Source: Avena insularis (Eukaryota; Streptophyta; Magnoliopsida; Poales; Poaceae). From it: 64,000 nt of DNA. The position numbers and the translations under genes are program-made. The notes beneath the pieces are model-generated. The model searched no databases, was not told the DNA's origin, and saw only the letters and a program-made list of their open reading frames with translations. The stretch covers positions 334,411,527 through 334,475,526 of the forward strand of contig CM042693.1 in assembly GCA_023614405.1 (NCBI GenBank), read 5' to 3'. Shown here one piece after another: positions 22,365 through 33,728 of the stretch; position 1 is the first letter of the stretch; the number at the start of each line of letters is the position of its first letter.

Positions 22365-22700
22365 AACTCTTTATTAAGAAGAAAAGAGGATGTTACAAGT
22401 ACAAATCAAGAACTCGGAGAGTACCGAGCAAGGATCTGGGATAAACTAGAATCACAGGACATATGACACACTTCAACCAGGAGCCATGACAAGCTGAAAC
22501 CCAGACTAAAAAGCAGTAATACAAGTAGCAGCTCTCCTCCTGGCAAGCAACCATCAGTCCTCAGTGTTGTAACGACCTGGATCCAGGATGAAATTGGTAG
22601 CATTCCAGGAGCGCACCAAGCTCCAAACTTGATGGATAACATTTGCAGTGGACAAAATGACAAACAGATGGGCACAACATTAAGGAGCTGCATTATACAG
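22365..22700 (-). other. Polyadenylated-transcript-like 3' end, minus strand
   Basis: On the minus strand the stretch has a 95-codon open frame (22693-22406) followed by an untranslated tail with AATAAA near 22372, so it looks like the 3' end of a gene or non-LTR element. The frame contains a Leu-rich hydrophobic stretch (GGELLLVLLLFSLGFSLSWL), but no family is recognised. It lies between the two copies of the direct repeat and is not duplicated. Confidence 0.25.
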
Positions 22701-22773
22701 AGAGAAAAAGTTCAGTGACATGCCTGAACTCTTAACTCTGAAGCAACAAAAGGAAGTAACAAAAGAGGAATTA

Positions 22774-23770
22774 TGCAAAATTCCACATCTGGAACTCGTT
22801 AGATTTGGCAACTATGCAAGTAACTCTATAATTTTCATAGAGAAAGTATGCGCTAAATCTGAAAGTAATTTTCCAAAAAAAAATGTGTACATGTGTTCAA
22901 ATAGACAGTAGTATATTGACAGACTAAAATCCTTCAAAGCATTTCCATAGAGGTAGAGAGCGAAAACGTTTTTCCTCAATAATCATTTTGAAACGGAAAC
23001 TCTTGAGATCATATATGTATATATGAAGTGATCGGTACACGGCAGTACTATGGTTGGTCATTACTCATTTATAATACTCCCTCCGTCCGAAATAACTGTC
23101 GCGGCGGCGTTTTTGCAAAAACCACCCCGACGTTTTTCACCTGAAACCCGCAGTCCTTGGCTGTCTCCTTCCTCCTCGCGTTCCTCTCCGCGTCCCTGGC
23201 CCTGTCTCGCGCGACCGCCGCCAGACGCCTTCGCTTCTCGCTGCCCCCGTCCCCTCGTCTCGTCGGCCACTCCCGTCCAGCGTCGTCTGCCGACCTGCCC
23301 TTGTCTGCTCCCCGCCGACGCTGAACCCAATCCCCCCCCACGCTGAACCCTCTTATCCTACCCCCACCCCAGCAATCTCACTTCATATATGACGCGCGGC
23401 TCCACCAACTATATATTCGGCGGACGCCGGCGACGATGGCGGGCTTCTGCTGTGGAAGCGGCGGGGTCGGCAGATCGAGGCGGACGCCGACGACGCTGGC
23501 GTGTGTCTGCCACGGAAAGCGACGGAGATACTTTTCCCAAATTTGGATTTTGAATCGACCAAATTTAGAAGACTTTGCTTAAATTAGGGAGTTATTTGCA
23601 AAAAAGAAATTAAACTAGGAGGGGGAGGACTTACGACATCTAATACGGGACAGAGTGAGTATTCACTTCAGTCTGTAGCCTGACGATAAACGCCGAATAT
23701 ATAGTTGGTGGAGCCGCGCGTCATATATGGCTTATCGTCATGCAGAAACACTCAAGGAAAGTAACCAGTG
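22774..23770 (+). repeat. Segmental direct repeat, copy 2 (occupied by a MITE)
   Basis: Second copy of the unit at 20361-20778, about 2.4 kb downstream in the same orientation. It is interrupted at a TA by the 583-bp insertion at 23077-23659. After the insertion, homology resumes at ttcacttcagtctgtagcct and runs to ggaaagtaaccagt near 23770. Confidence 0.8.
23077..23659. mobile_element. Long Stowaway-like element with GC-rich internal sequence (583 bp)
   Basis: Ends ctccctccgtccgaaataac and ctaatacgggacagagtgag form an imperfect inverted repeat. TA duplications lie at 23075-23076 and 23660-23661, and the uninterrupted target is visible in copy 1 of the direct repeat. The interior is unusually GC-rich (about 23097-23340), unlike AT-rich Stowaways. 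It contains a duplicated segment (gcggacgccg(g/a)cgacg at about 23420 and 23480), suggesting captured genic DNA. Open frames there have no domain signature. Confidence 0.7.
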
Positions 23771-24271
23771 TAGGCCATTAGAATTTAGAAGAGAAATAGC
23801 TCTATTTTTCATGGGAAATATCACGCGGAATTTAGGCATGTGAGGTATCGGTAAATTTGCAATGGGGTGGGTTCTCCTTTACATCGTCTACAAACCTTAA
23901 TACGTTTGTTGTTAAGTGTGGATCATATCAGAGATGACTTTAGCCTCCTAGTGTAGGGGACGAGGGAGTAGTCTCGACTTCTATACTACTACAACTATGC
24001 ACAAAGTACCTGCGGCCTTGGACATGTGTTCAAATATTGACCAGAATGTATTGCTCTTTTAAATTTCTGCTAGACTTTCTTAAGCTGCTTTTAGCGGGTG
24101 TACAAAAAGAAGAAGTTGTAATGGGTTTCACACACTAATTTCAGAATGAATTTGGTGGGGCATGCATGTGACCCCATTCCTAAAAAAAATTATAATCTAT
24201 GGGGCAATACCAAATTCATATTTCCTATAGCTTCCAATCGTTTTAAAAAACATGTCCTGGTACATTAGCTG
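23771..24271. other. Interval without recognised feature
   Basis: No gene, terminal repeat or RNA was recognised. A stretch near 23960 (gtgtaggggacgagggagtag) resembles a MITE end, but no partner terminus was found. Confidence 0.45.
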
Positions 24272-24386
24272 CTCCCTCTGCCCCGAAAAGGATGTCATAG
24301 ATTTTTCTAGATTTATATGTATCTAGACACGTTTCTATACACTAAAACCTGTTTAGATCTGTGACATCCTTTTTAGGATGAGGGAG
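24272..24386. mobile_element. Stowaway MITE (115 bp)
   Basis: Termini ctccctctgccccgaaaagg and cctttttaggatgagggag are inverted repeats with matching atgtcatag / gtgacatc next to them. TA follows on the right (24387-24388), but the left flank is not TA, so one side has mutated. Confidence 0.65.
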
Positions 24387-24489
24387 TAGTAATTTTATTT
24401 TTTTGGATGAATCTATGATGGCGCAAAACCCCAACATTAACCATTTTCATAGTTTACTTAGGCATAGTTGGTATCCATTTATTTGTTTG

Positions 24490-25350
24490 ACAGGTGCCTT
24501 TTTTTGGAGAAGTCCATCGATCTATTCATAATATTCAACACGGTACAAGCAAATGTAAAAAAAATACAAACGGGTCCTTGAACCACCACCTAGCGATGAC
24601 TACAAGCACTGGAACAAGCCGAAGGTGTGCCGCCGTCCTTGTCCTCCCTCACTAGAGTCGGGCAAAACTTGTCGTTATAGAGATTGTTGTAGTAGACAGA
24701 CGAGAAGTCCTCGTGCTAAGGTCTTAAATGACCAGCGCACAAGAGCAACAACCATCGTCGCTAAAGGAACTTGTATATCAAAAGGAACACCGACCAAATT
24801 TGGCGAGATCCGCTGGAGACACACCTCTGCACGTCATCCGGCGACGCTAGATGCACCACCAGGACGGAGGTTGCAGGAGGAGGACTTTATTCCATCTTAA
24901 AGGAGTCGCCACTGCCGTGCCTTCCCGAGTAGGACACTAACCCCAGGGACCTGACTAACCCTAACCATATTGAGAAAAGCATCACAAAATGGAGCCCTAC
25001 TGCATGGTGTAGCAGGGTCTCAGCGACAAACGTGACATGTTGGACTTGCGTAGGGCTATATTGATCTCCACCGTAAAGGTGGCACAACGGTTTGACAATG
25101 TTGACAACTTCTAAAGCAAGTGCATAGGGTTTGCGGGACCAGTCGATTCCTCTTGTTTTGCCATAGGATCATACGGTGAGGCCCCCGGTACCTAGCTGGT
25201 GGGGCGTTGTTTGTGTTTTTAGGGCATATGGCCCTGATGGCATTTTCTTCTCCCACTGTTGGGTTTGCAGGTGTTGCGTGGTGGCTTTGGATTTTTTGAT
25301 ATATGCTATTATCATATCTTTATTGAATAAAATTTAAATAAACAAATCCC
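24490..25350 (+). repeat. Triticeae dispersed repeat, possibly a non-LTR retroelement
   Basis: The run ccatcgatctattcataat, then cacctagcgatgactacaag, agtcgggcaaaacttgt and a pyrimidine-poor GC-rich middle is familiar from many Triticeae intergenic sequences. The right end, tttattgaataaaatttaaataaa, looks like a polyadenylated 3' terminus on the plus strand. No reverse transcriptase is present. Class and exact borders are uncertain. Confidence 0.4.
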
Positions 25351-25445
25351 CTTATCTAGATGGTTTTCCAGCAGAATTCTACCAGAAATTTTGGGATATC
25401 ATCAAATCGGATCTCCTATAATTGTTTAATTTTCTGCATGGTGGA

Positions 25446-26195
25446 TGTAGCACCCCGGATAAAATCACTACTAGAAAATCGCTCGTGTTTATGCATCATC
25501 ATGATCGCATGATCATGTCATCATGCCATATTGCATTTGAGCATTCTCATGTCATTATGCATATTTAACCTTAAATACTATTTTCTAAAAAAACTATTTT
25601 TTGCTTTCTACATTACCCCCTCTTATTTCAAAGCATAAGGCCCGGTCTGCCCGGATCTTTTATTTGCCTAAAAACTATTTGCGAGAATATGTTTAAAATA
25701 AAATAAATAAAACTATGTTTGTGGGGGAGGCCGCCATCCTGCCAGGCCAAAAGCCCAGCAAGCTACCAGCCTACTACCCGACCCAAACAAAATCCTACCC
25801 CACCTACCCCCAAACCCTATAAAATCCTACCCTAATCCCCAACTACCTAACCAGCAGCCGCCGCACCACCCTGATGCACCCCAAACATAATCCCACCACG
25901 TCGCCCACACTCATGCAACCACCCACCCGACACGACTCACACATAAACGCAACACACGCTTCCTCCCTGTATGCCTCTCCTCCTGATCATGGCCACCTAA
26001 CACCCCAACGCGTACGTTTCCTCCTCTCCCTCCACTTGGTTTGACTTTCATTGTTGGGATTTGACTTTTCAAATTGGAGTTTGACTATTAAAACTAGAAT
26101 TTGATTATTTATCTTCCCATTGCCCAGCCAGGTGACCTAGGGTATGATGCAACCATTCTACATTGTCATGGCACATTCCAAGTACCCATCCCCCC
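25446..26195 (+). mobile_element. Gypsy-type LTR fragment
   Basis: It begins tgtagcaccccggataaaat, the usual start of Tekay-like Gypsy LTRs in grasses, and contains a TATA-like ccctataaaatcc near 25817. It is cut at the right by the Copia LTR remnant. No internal coding part remains. Confidence 0.5.
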
Positions 26196-27240
26196 GGGGT
26201 GGTGGACCTTCTAGAACCTTCTAGATGCTTCCGGTGAAACCACCAAAAACATTTCCGAACCCCGGAATTGGACTTTTCTTATATAAATCTTATTCTTCGG
26301 ACCATTCCGGATCTCCTCTTGATATCCTGGATCCAATCAGAGACTCCGAACAACATTCGTTCTCTTACTCATATTCCATATCTACTAAACAACATCGAAT
26401 CCTTAAGTGTGTCTCCCTACGTTTCGTGAACTATGCAGACATGATCGATACACTTCCATGATCAATAACCAATAGAGGAATCTGGTGGCTCCCACATATT
26501 TCTACGATGGCTTCGATCTAATGAACCATTTACATATGATATCAATTTCCCTTTGTCTCCCGATACTTTACTTATCCGAGGTTTGATCGTCGGTATCTCT
26601 GCATACCTAGTTCAACCTCGTTATCGGTAAGTACTCTTTAATCGTTCCGTGATATGTGATCCCTTGTGAACCAGTCACATGCTTGCAAGTCAATTGGATG
26701 GAATTCCACCGAGAGGGCCCAGAGTATATCTATCCGTCATATGGATGGACAAATCCCACTCTTGATCCATGTGCCTCAACACATACTTTCAGAATATTGA
26801 ATGCCACCTTTATAACCACCCAGTTATGAAGTGGTGTTTGATGTCATCAAAGCATCCATCCAGTGATGGTGATTAGCATGATCTCATGGTCGAAGGATTT
26901 AGGTTACTATGTATTTGAAAGCTTATAGCAAACAAACTATTGAATGACTTGATCTTATGCTACGCTTAACTATAGGAGTATGTCTATCACATCATTCTCC
27001 TAATGATATGACCTTGTTATTAATAACATAAAATGGTCATGACCAGGAAACCATGATCACCAATTAATCAACAAGCTAGTTTAACAAGAGGCTTTACTAG
27101 GGACTTTTTATGTTTACAAATCACACAAGTATTAAAGTTTCCGATTAATAAATTATAGCATGGGATGTAAACATTCATCATAAACACAAAGATATAATAA
27201 TAACTACTTTTATTATTGCCTCTTGGGCATATCTCCAACA
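26196..27240 (-). mobile_element. 3' LTR of an Angela-like Copia (partial)
   Basis: Minus-strand LTR starting tgttggagatatgcccaaga at 27240. It aligns with the LTR fragment at 6106-6791 and more distantly with 495-2222. Its far (promoter and 3') part is missing at the junction near 26196. Immediately upstream on the minus strand lies the polypurine-like caagtgggatat of the element. Confidence 0.75.
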
Positions 27241-27273
27241 ATATCCCACTTGCACTGGAGTCAATAATCTAGA

Positions 27274-28323
27274 TTACATGGTAATATACCTAACACCCAT
27301 GGTGTTCTGGTGTTGGTCATGTTTTTTCCTAGGGAGAGGTTTAGTCAACGGATCTGCCACATTCAGATCTATGTGTAATTTGCAAATCTCTATGTAACCA
27401 TCTTGGACATGCTCGTGAATAGCGTGAAAACGTAGCTTGATATGCTTCAGGTTCTTGTGTGACCTTGGCTCCTGTGCATTGGCTATGGCACCCATGTTCT
27501 CACAGTAGATGGCCATTGGGTCCAATGCACTAGGAACCACACCAAGCTCCTCGATGAACTCCTTCATCCATATCGCCTCTTGTGAAGCCTCCGAAGCAGC
27601 TATGTATTCCAATTCAGTTGAAGATCTTGCCATAAAGCTTTGCTTATCACTCCTCCAACTCAGTGCCGCACCATTCAAAGTAAATATGTATCCATATTGT
27701 GATTTAGAATCATCTGGATCGGTGTTCCAACTAGCATCGGTGTAACCGTTTACAATGAGATTTTCATCACCTCCATAAGAAAGAACCATATTCTTAGTCC
27801 TTCTTAAGTACTTTAGGATATTTTTGACCTCTATCCAATGATCCACTCCTGGATCACTTTGATATCTGCTAGTTAAACTAACAACATATGCAATATCTGG
27901 TCTTGTACATAGCATGGCATACATGATAGAACCTATGGCTGAGGCATAGGGAGTTTTTTTCATCTTCTCTCTATCTTCTGCCGTAGCGGGACTTTGAGTC
28001 TTACTCAAGGTTGTATTGGACAACATGGGCAAGAACCCTTTCTTGCTATCTTACATTCCAAACCTCTTTATAACTTTGTCCAAATATGTACTTTGTGAAA
28101 GCGCTATTAAGCGTCTTGATCTATCTCTATAAATCTTGATGCCTAATATGTAAGCAGCTTCACCAAGATCCTTCATTAAAAAACTATTATTCAAATAATC
28201 TTTGACACTTTTAAAAAGTTCTATATCATTCCTAATCAACAATATGTCATCCACATATAGTACTAGGAATGATACAGAGCTCCCACTCACTTTCTTGTAA
28301 ATACAAGTTTCTCCATAAGTTTG
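27274..28323 (-). pseudogene. Copia Pol fragment: C-terminal reverse transcriptase and RNase H
   Basis: The minus strand encodes the RT segment ETCIYKKVSGSS, the catalytic FLVLYVDDILLIRND and the MKDLGEA region. It then encodes the C-terminal RT/RNase H part with SIMYAMLCTRPDIAYVVSL, GYTDASWNTDPDD, RSSTELEYIAASEA and the end VADPLTKPLP. The stop at about 28051-28053 separates the two open pieces. Upstream RT, integrase, protease and gag are absent: homology ends at about 28323, where a different Copia element begins. The product, when intact, copies element RNA into cDNA inside virus-like particles. This copy is dead. Confidence 0.85.
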
Positions 28324-28715
28324 TAGTGCTGGTGGTCCCACTCTTGAGAGGCAGCCGTCTTGTGCCAAGAAACTGCTAGGGAAGGTGAAGAAGACATTTT
28401 GTTTCTTGCAGGACCGTGAGTATCAGGCTTATGTTGATCAGCGACACAATGCTCAGCATCAAAAGGATATTATGACAGCGCTCGGTGTTCCTTGCTCTCT
28501 AGAGACTAGCTCCTTCACTGCGCCCAAGGATGAGTGGATTCGTGACAACTGCATGTGGTCTGTTTCTGAGGATGATGTCACTGGTCCTCCGCCTGCGTGG
28601 AACAATGCCTCTTGGGACCCCGAGCCTTCTCCTCCTCCTTTCCATGGTTGGGGCGATTAGAGTGGTCTTTTCTCCATTTTTGGTGTCGTGATGCCAAATG
28701 GGGAGAAAGATATCT
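28324..28715 (+). mobile_element. SIRE/Maximus-like Copia, internal 3' region, left piece
   Basis: A plus-strand frame (28385-28660 and on) encodes FCFLQDREYQAYVDQRHNAQ and later WNNASWDPEPSPPPFHGWG. It matches no core Pol domain and sits where SIRE-type elements carry extra sequence between pol and the 3' LTR. It continues after the nested Copia: joining across one copy of tatct gives continuous sequence into 33729. The gag-pol part is deleted at about 28323. Confidence 0.5.
28711..28715. repeat. Target duplication tatct of the nested Copia
   Basis: The five bases tatct precede the element at 28711-28715 and follow it at 33724-33728. Confidence 0.9.
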
Positions 28716-28901
28716 TGTAGAAGATGAGAGTGGATAACCTAGGAGCAGCATCCGCCACCGTGTATGTCTTGAGTCTCTTAGGGTTTCCTCACAGGCAGCT
28801 CCACTTATATACCCCTCTGGGTCACTTGAGTTAATGGGCCACATGGGCCAGAATAGCTAGACAAGCTGCAGCCAGGAAGATAGCCCATAAACAGTCCAAC
28901 A
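28716..28901 (-). repeat. 3' LTR of the 5.0 kb Copia
   Basis: 186 bp, from tgtagaagatgagag to cagtccaaca on the plus strand, ending with TG...CA. A tatata box lies inside (cttatatacccc, about 28805). Next to it, on the internal side, the plus strand reads ctccccctcaagatggg, the complement of a purine-rich tract used for plus-strand DNA priming. Confidence 0.9.
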
Positions 28902-29015
28902 CTCCCCCTCAAGATGGGTGATATATGTTGATCATTCCCATCTTGTCAGAAGCTCGATCACACTCTTTGGGAGCCAAACCTTTCGTCAGACAATCAGCAA
29001 TTTGATGCCTTTTGC

Positions 29016-29690
29016 TCACATGATCAATCTTGATAATTCCATCATCAAGCTCTCTTTAATAAAGAATCTGTCAATTTCAATGTGCTTTGTCCTATCATGT
29101 TGGACTGGATTATTTGCAATGCAGATCGCAGACTTGTTGTCACACCAAACATTCAGCTGTCCTTCTTTTAGGACCTTCAACTCACTTAGAAGATTTCTTA
29201 CCCATAGCATCTCACTTAAACCTAGAGCCAAGGCTCTGTACTCAGCTTCTGCCGTTGATATTGATACTACTGCTTGTTTCTTACTCCTCCATGCGATCAA
29301 ATTTCCTCCAACAAAGACACAGTAATTGGAGGTTGATCTTCTATCATCCAAACAACTCGCCCAATCAGCATCACTGTAACCATCAATTGTTAGATGCCCA
29401 TTTGCTTGAAACCATAATCCCTTCCCTGGAGTTCCTTTTAAGTATCTTAAAATTCGATGGACAGCGTCCATATGCCCACTTCTCGGTTCATGCATATATA
29501 TGCTCACTACGCCAACTGCATATGTAATATCTGGTCTTGTGTGACACAAGTACAGTAGCATTCCCACTAGCCTTTGATATCTTTCCTTGTCCACTAATTC
29601 CCCAGATTGAGCTATTACTTTCTGGTTTTGATCAATGGGTGTTGGAGCTGTGCGACATTCCATCATTCCCATATCATTGAGAAGATCCAA
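29016..29690 (-). pseudogene. Copia RNase H / C-terminal Pol
   Basis: The 224-residue open piece includes RYQRLVGMLLYLCHTRPDIT, IDGYSDADWASCLDDRRSTS, VSISTAEAEYRALALGLSEM, VWCDNKSAICIANNPVQHDR and TKHIEIDRFFIKE. These are the RNase H acidic residues and the conserved end of Copia Pol. A one-base deletion near 29062 moves the true C-terminus (SKRHQIADCLTKGL) into another frame, causing the premature end at 29016. It degrades the RNA strand during reverse transcription in intact relatives. Confidence 0.88.
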
Positions 29691-29702
29691 GATATATTTC
29701 CG

Positions 29703-30554
29703 CTACGATAGGAAAATTCCTTTTTTTGACCTTGCCACCTCTATTCCAAGAAAGTATCTAAGGTGTCCAAGATCTTTGACTTCAAAGGCTTTGCTCAAAC
29801 AACTCTTCACCCTTGTTATCTCCACTGCATCATCTCCTGTGATTATAATATCATCCACGTAAACAGCTAGAATTGTGATCTTCTTAGTTGAATGTCTATA
29901 GAAAACATTGTGGTCACCGTTACACTGTCTATATCCCATCTCGCACACAGCTCTTCTAAATCAATCAAACCAGGCTCTAGGTGATTGTTTTAACCCATAA
30001 AGCACCTTCTTTAACCTACACACTTTTCCTTCAGTTTCAGCTGAAGCTAGGCCTGGAGGAATTTCCATGTAGACTTCTTCTTGTAGATCTCCATGAAGGA
30101 AAGCATTCTTTACATCTAGCTGGTGTAATGGCCATCCAAAGTTTGTTGCACATGAGATCAAGACCCTTATTGTGTTCATCTTCGCCACAGGAGCAAAGGT
30201 TTCATCGTAGTCAATCCCATACATTTGACTATATCCTCTAGCCACCAATCTTGCTTTATATCTTTCTATCTTCCCTTCCGGACTTTGATTCACGGTATAG
30301 ACCCATTTACAACTGACTGCATTCTTTCCTCTAGGAAGACTAGTGAGTTCCCAGGTCTTGTTCTTCATTAGTGCATCCAATTCTTCTTTCATAGCAGCAA
30401 ACCACTTCTGATCCTGCTTGGCTGCCTTCCAATCTCTTGGGATTGCAGCAGATTGGAGAGATGCAACAAATGCCTTGTATGAAGGAGACAGAGCTTCATA
30501 TGATGCGTAATTATCGATGTTGTGCACCAAGCCCGCTCTATTAGTTTGTGTCAA
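29703..30554 (-). pseudogene. Copia reverse transcriptase
   Basis: Two open pieces in one frame are separated by a TGA (29961-29963, CGA-to-TGA). The first has [60 protein letters not shown] and [20 protein letters not shown]. The second has the catalytic AVYVDDIIITGDD and FEVKDLGHLRYFLGIEVARS. A further TAG lies at 29703-29705 before the RNase H piece. All are hallmarks of Ty1/copia RT, including the YVDD active-site box. Confidence 0.9.
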
Positions 30555-31021
30555 TGTAGCAGCTCGTTTCCTTTCCTTAAAGCAATAGGCAAATCTAATG
30601 ACGCAACTATGGTGTCAACTAAAGTTTCATCTATGCTCTCAGGCTCAACATTTTCCTTTAGCAAATCATTTTCAGCAACCTGCATCTCCTCTTGTGGTTG
30701 TTGCTCCCCCTGTTGTTGTTGCTCCCCCAGTGGTTCACTCCTTGGCGTCCATGAGTACACATGTGTTGCATGTTCTTCATTTGGCTTTGACCAACTTTTT
30801 TCTTGTGGCACATATGGAACAACAAAAGGTATGGACCCAGCAATAAGAGGAAGTCGGTGTTGTCCAGTAGAGCTGCTGGCACCATCACTGCTGCTGCTGC
30901 TTACATTATCACTGCTGATGCTTACATTCTACCCCTCTTGATCAGTTGGATTAGACAGCTGGTCAAGACCTTCAAATATCGTACTCAAATATGTTTTTTC
31001 ACCATAAAAAGGGTCAGATTC

Positions 31022-32095
31022 CTAGAAAGTAACATCAAGACTTACAAATATGCGCCGCTCAGAAGGACTCCAACATTTGTATCCGCGTTGTCCAGTAGGA
31101 TAGCCAATGAAGATGCACTTAACAGCCCGAGGATCAAGCTTTGTCACTAAGGGCCTGTGATGACGAACAAAGCAAGTGCAGCCGAACACCTTGGGTGGAA
31201 CCACAAACTTGTTCTCACCTAGCAACAATTCACAAGGAGATTTCATATTTAGTATTCTTGATGGCATGCGATTAATAAGAAACGTAGTTGTCATCACTGC
31301 CTCACTCCAGAGAAAATTTGGGACATTCATGGTGTACATCAAAGATCGAGCCACTTCTAGAATATGGTGATTCTTCCTCTCTGCCACTCCATTTTGAGGT
31401 GGAGTGTCTGGACATGATGTCTGATGTAGGATATTGTTATCAGATAGGAACCCTCCAAATCTTTTATTGATGTATTTTGTTCCATTATCAGATCTGAGCA
31501 TCTGGACCTACACCTTGAACTGGGTTTTAACATATGCACAAAAATTCTGGAAGCAAGATAGCACTTCATCCTTATGCTTCATGAGGTACACCCATGTCAT
31601 TCGAGAATAACAATCAATGAATGTCACAAAATACTTCATCCCACTAATAGAAGCAATGGGACATGTCCACACATCAGAATGCACAAGCATAAATGGGGAT
31701 ATATTTCTCAGCCCCTTACTCACATAAGTGGTTCTTGTGTGTTTAGCATACTCACATGCTTCACACTTAAGGATGTTCTTATCAACTTCACTCATTACAT
31801 CCGGAAAGGCTTTACTCATTTTATCAAAAGCTACATGGCCCATTCTACAATGATGAATCATAGCAAGTTTCTCCTTCCCCACCAGAGCTGTAACAAGGGC
31901 TGAACCTCTAGGCTCGCCTGATTCATCACGGTCCATGTACCAAAGGCCTCTACGCCTGGTTCCTGTGCCAATCTTCCTTCCACTCAACCTCTCTTGTATA
32001 AAGAATACATATCTGTCAACGATTACCCAACAACCTATCTGATCAACCAGCGCACTCAGAGAGAGCAAATTCACAGGAAATGCAGGGACATGCAA
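31022..32095 (-). pseudogene. Copia integrase
   Basis: The frame runs through a stop at 31508-31510 (CAG-to-TAG). It has the HHCC zinc region (HHCRMGH ... CEACEYAKHTRTTY) and the catalytic core with SDVWTCPIASISGMKYFVTF, LRSDNGTKYINKRFGGFLSD and NGVAERKNHHILEVARSLMY, so both Asp and the Glu of the DDE triad are visible. It continues to the GCTCFVRHHRPLVTKLDPRA region. Another stop, at 31022-31024, separates it from the linker and RT. In intact elements it inserts the cDNA into chromosomes. Confidence 0.9.
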
Positions 32096-32134
32096 GACTG
32101 ATGATAGTTTAATATTTCGTGTACACTGAACAAT

Positions 32135-32389
32135 TCATGTTCCTTCGATTTTCTGGGCTGTACCATCAGTAGTTTGAATTGTTTCTTGATGCATGGAAGG
32201 AAATTGCTTATACGACTCGAACTCCCCAATACAACCAGCAACATGTTTGGATGCCCCAGAGTCTAGTATCCAATCTGAATTTAATCTATGCATAGCTAGA
32301 GAGGCACATTCAGTTTTACCTTCATTGGTGTAGACAAAGTGTGCAAACTGTCCAAAACTGGTATCTGTTGCCTGATCCCCCTTCTTCAT
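32135..32389 (-). pseudogene. Copia protease
   Basis: The frame shows NSDWILDSGASKHVAG, with the DSGA active-site motif of pepsin-type retroviral proteases. It is bounded by in-frame stops on both sides: TGA at 32135-32137, and the TAG ending gag at 32396-32398. Confidence 0.85.
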
Positions 32390-32395
32390 TCCATT

Positions 32396-33391
32396 CTAGC
32401 CTGAACTAGCCTGTGATGGACCTTCATCCATGACTGACATGTTGGCTCTAGCACGCCCTTGATAATTAGAATACCCCGTATTCCTGCCTCTTGTCCCCCT
32501 GTAATTTCCGCGGCTATACCCTCTACCTTGGCCACGTCTTGGAGCAGTGCAGTTGTAACTTAGGTGCCCTCTTATTCCGCAGTTGTGATAATCACGGTTT
32601 TCTGGCCTATTAGATACATAGTAAGATGGTTTAGAAACCACCTCTCCTTTCTCAACCTGCTTCAGCCTAGTTTCTTCTTGGCCCATAGCTGCAATGGCCT
32701 CTTCCAAAGTAGGAAGCTGAGGAAGATGCATTAGTGCATTCCTCCTGCCCTCGAATGAAGGATGTAGTCCCTTCAAGAATTTCAGCACCCGTCTGTCCTC
32801 AATCCACTTCTTCGCTGCTGCCACACATTTAGAATGAGACAGCACCAAAGGGGCAAGATGATCAAGATCTGCCCATGCATGTTTCAGCTCTCTCACATAT
32901 GTCATCAAAGTTTTGTCATCTTGTTTCAGATCATGTATCATATCTTCAATCTGGGAAATCAGCATGACGTTTCCCTTGCCTGAGTACATCTTGGACAGAG
33001 CATCCCATACCTCCATTGATGTGGCAAGAGCCTCCACAGATGCAGCAACAGCCGGTGTGAGGGAATTCAATAGCCAAGTGAGGATATGCGAATCTGTAGC
33101 ATTCCACTTCCTCCACTCCTGCCCAAGCTTGTCTTCAGGCTCGTTGACCGCCCCTAGCACGTACCCTTCTATTGATTTCGTCCTCAGAATCAACATCCCT
33201 CTCCTGGACCAACTGAGGTAATTTCCTACCCCTTCCAGCTTGATCTCGTTTGGCATGAGTTCAATCTTATACTGCACCTCCCCACGTGGGTTTGACTGCT
33301 TACCTTCCTCGGAAGAAGTCTCATCCTCCTTCTTTGCAGCTAGCAGGTGAACTAGCTGCTCAAGCACCTTCGTCACGTCGCCCATCTCCAC
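32396..33391 (-). pseudogene. Copia Gag
   Basis: A 331-codon frame starts at 33391 with MEMGDVTKVLEQLVHLLAAK. It has the LEGVGNYLSWSRRGMLILRT and YLSW-type N-terminal capsid signature, a central helical region (DALSKMYSGKGNVMLISQIE) and a zinc knuckle reading YHNCGIRGHLSYNC. The first Cys of the CCHC knuckle is Tyr (codon tat), which should disable RNA packaging. The terminal TAG is probably a CAG-to-TAG change, since related elements read through into protease. The start is chosen because it lies about 135 bp inside the primer-binding site and begins a Gag-like sequence. Confidence 0.85.
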
Positions 33392-33525
33392 TCACAACAG
33401 CACAACCTCACAACAAGCAGCACTGCCTACAACGTCCCTTCAGATCTGCTGGAACCTACAGCAGACCACATACCACCCCACACTTGCTCCTCAGATCAGC
33501 CACGTTGTCGCCGGCGTCGCCGGTG

Positions 33526-33537
33526 GCTCTGATACCA
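33526..33537 (-). promoter_or_regulatory. Primer-binding site of the 5.0 kb Copia
   Basis: The plus-strand gctctgatacca is the complement of TGGTATCAGAGC, matching initiator Met-tRNA. It directly adjoins the 5' LTR at 33538. Confidence 0.9.
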
Positions 33538-33723
33538 TGTAGAAGATGAGAGTGGCTAACCTAGGAGCAGCAGCCGCCACCGTGTATGTCTTGAGTCTCT
33601 TAGGGTTTCCTCACAGGAAGCTCCACTTATATACCCCTCTGGATCACTTGATTTAATGGGCCACATGGGCCAGAATAGCTAGACAGGCTGCAGCCAGGAA
33701 CACAACCCATAAACAGTCCAACA
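33538..33723 (-). repeat. 5' LTR of the 5.0 kb Copia
   Basis: 186 bp, same termini as the 3' LTR, with nine differences, three of them clustered (gaacacaaccc versus gaagatagccc). Followed by the duplication tatct at 33724-33728. Confidence 0.9.
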
Positions 33724-33728
33724 TATCT

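Larger units (their letters stand above)
28716..33723 (-). mobile_element. Structurally complete Copia retrotransposon, 5.0 kb
   Basis: Two 186-bp LTRs (28716-28901 and 33538-33723) flank a gag-protease-integrase-RT-RNase H order on the minus strand. An initiator Met-tRNA binding site lies at the 5' side, a purine tract at the 3' side, and a 5-bp duplication tatct outside. The two LTRs differ at 9 of 186 positions by my count (about 5%), so the insertion is fairly old. It sits inside the SIRE-like element. Reading frames carry at least seven stops plus frameshifts, so it is not autonomous. Confidence 0.92.

Noticed and set aside
32913..33221. Plus-strand open frame within the Copia gag region
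   Set aside because: It is the complement of the recognised Gag frame, with no independent support.
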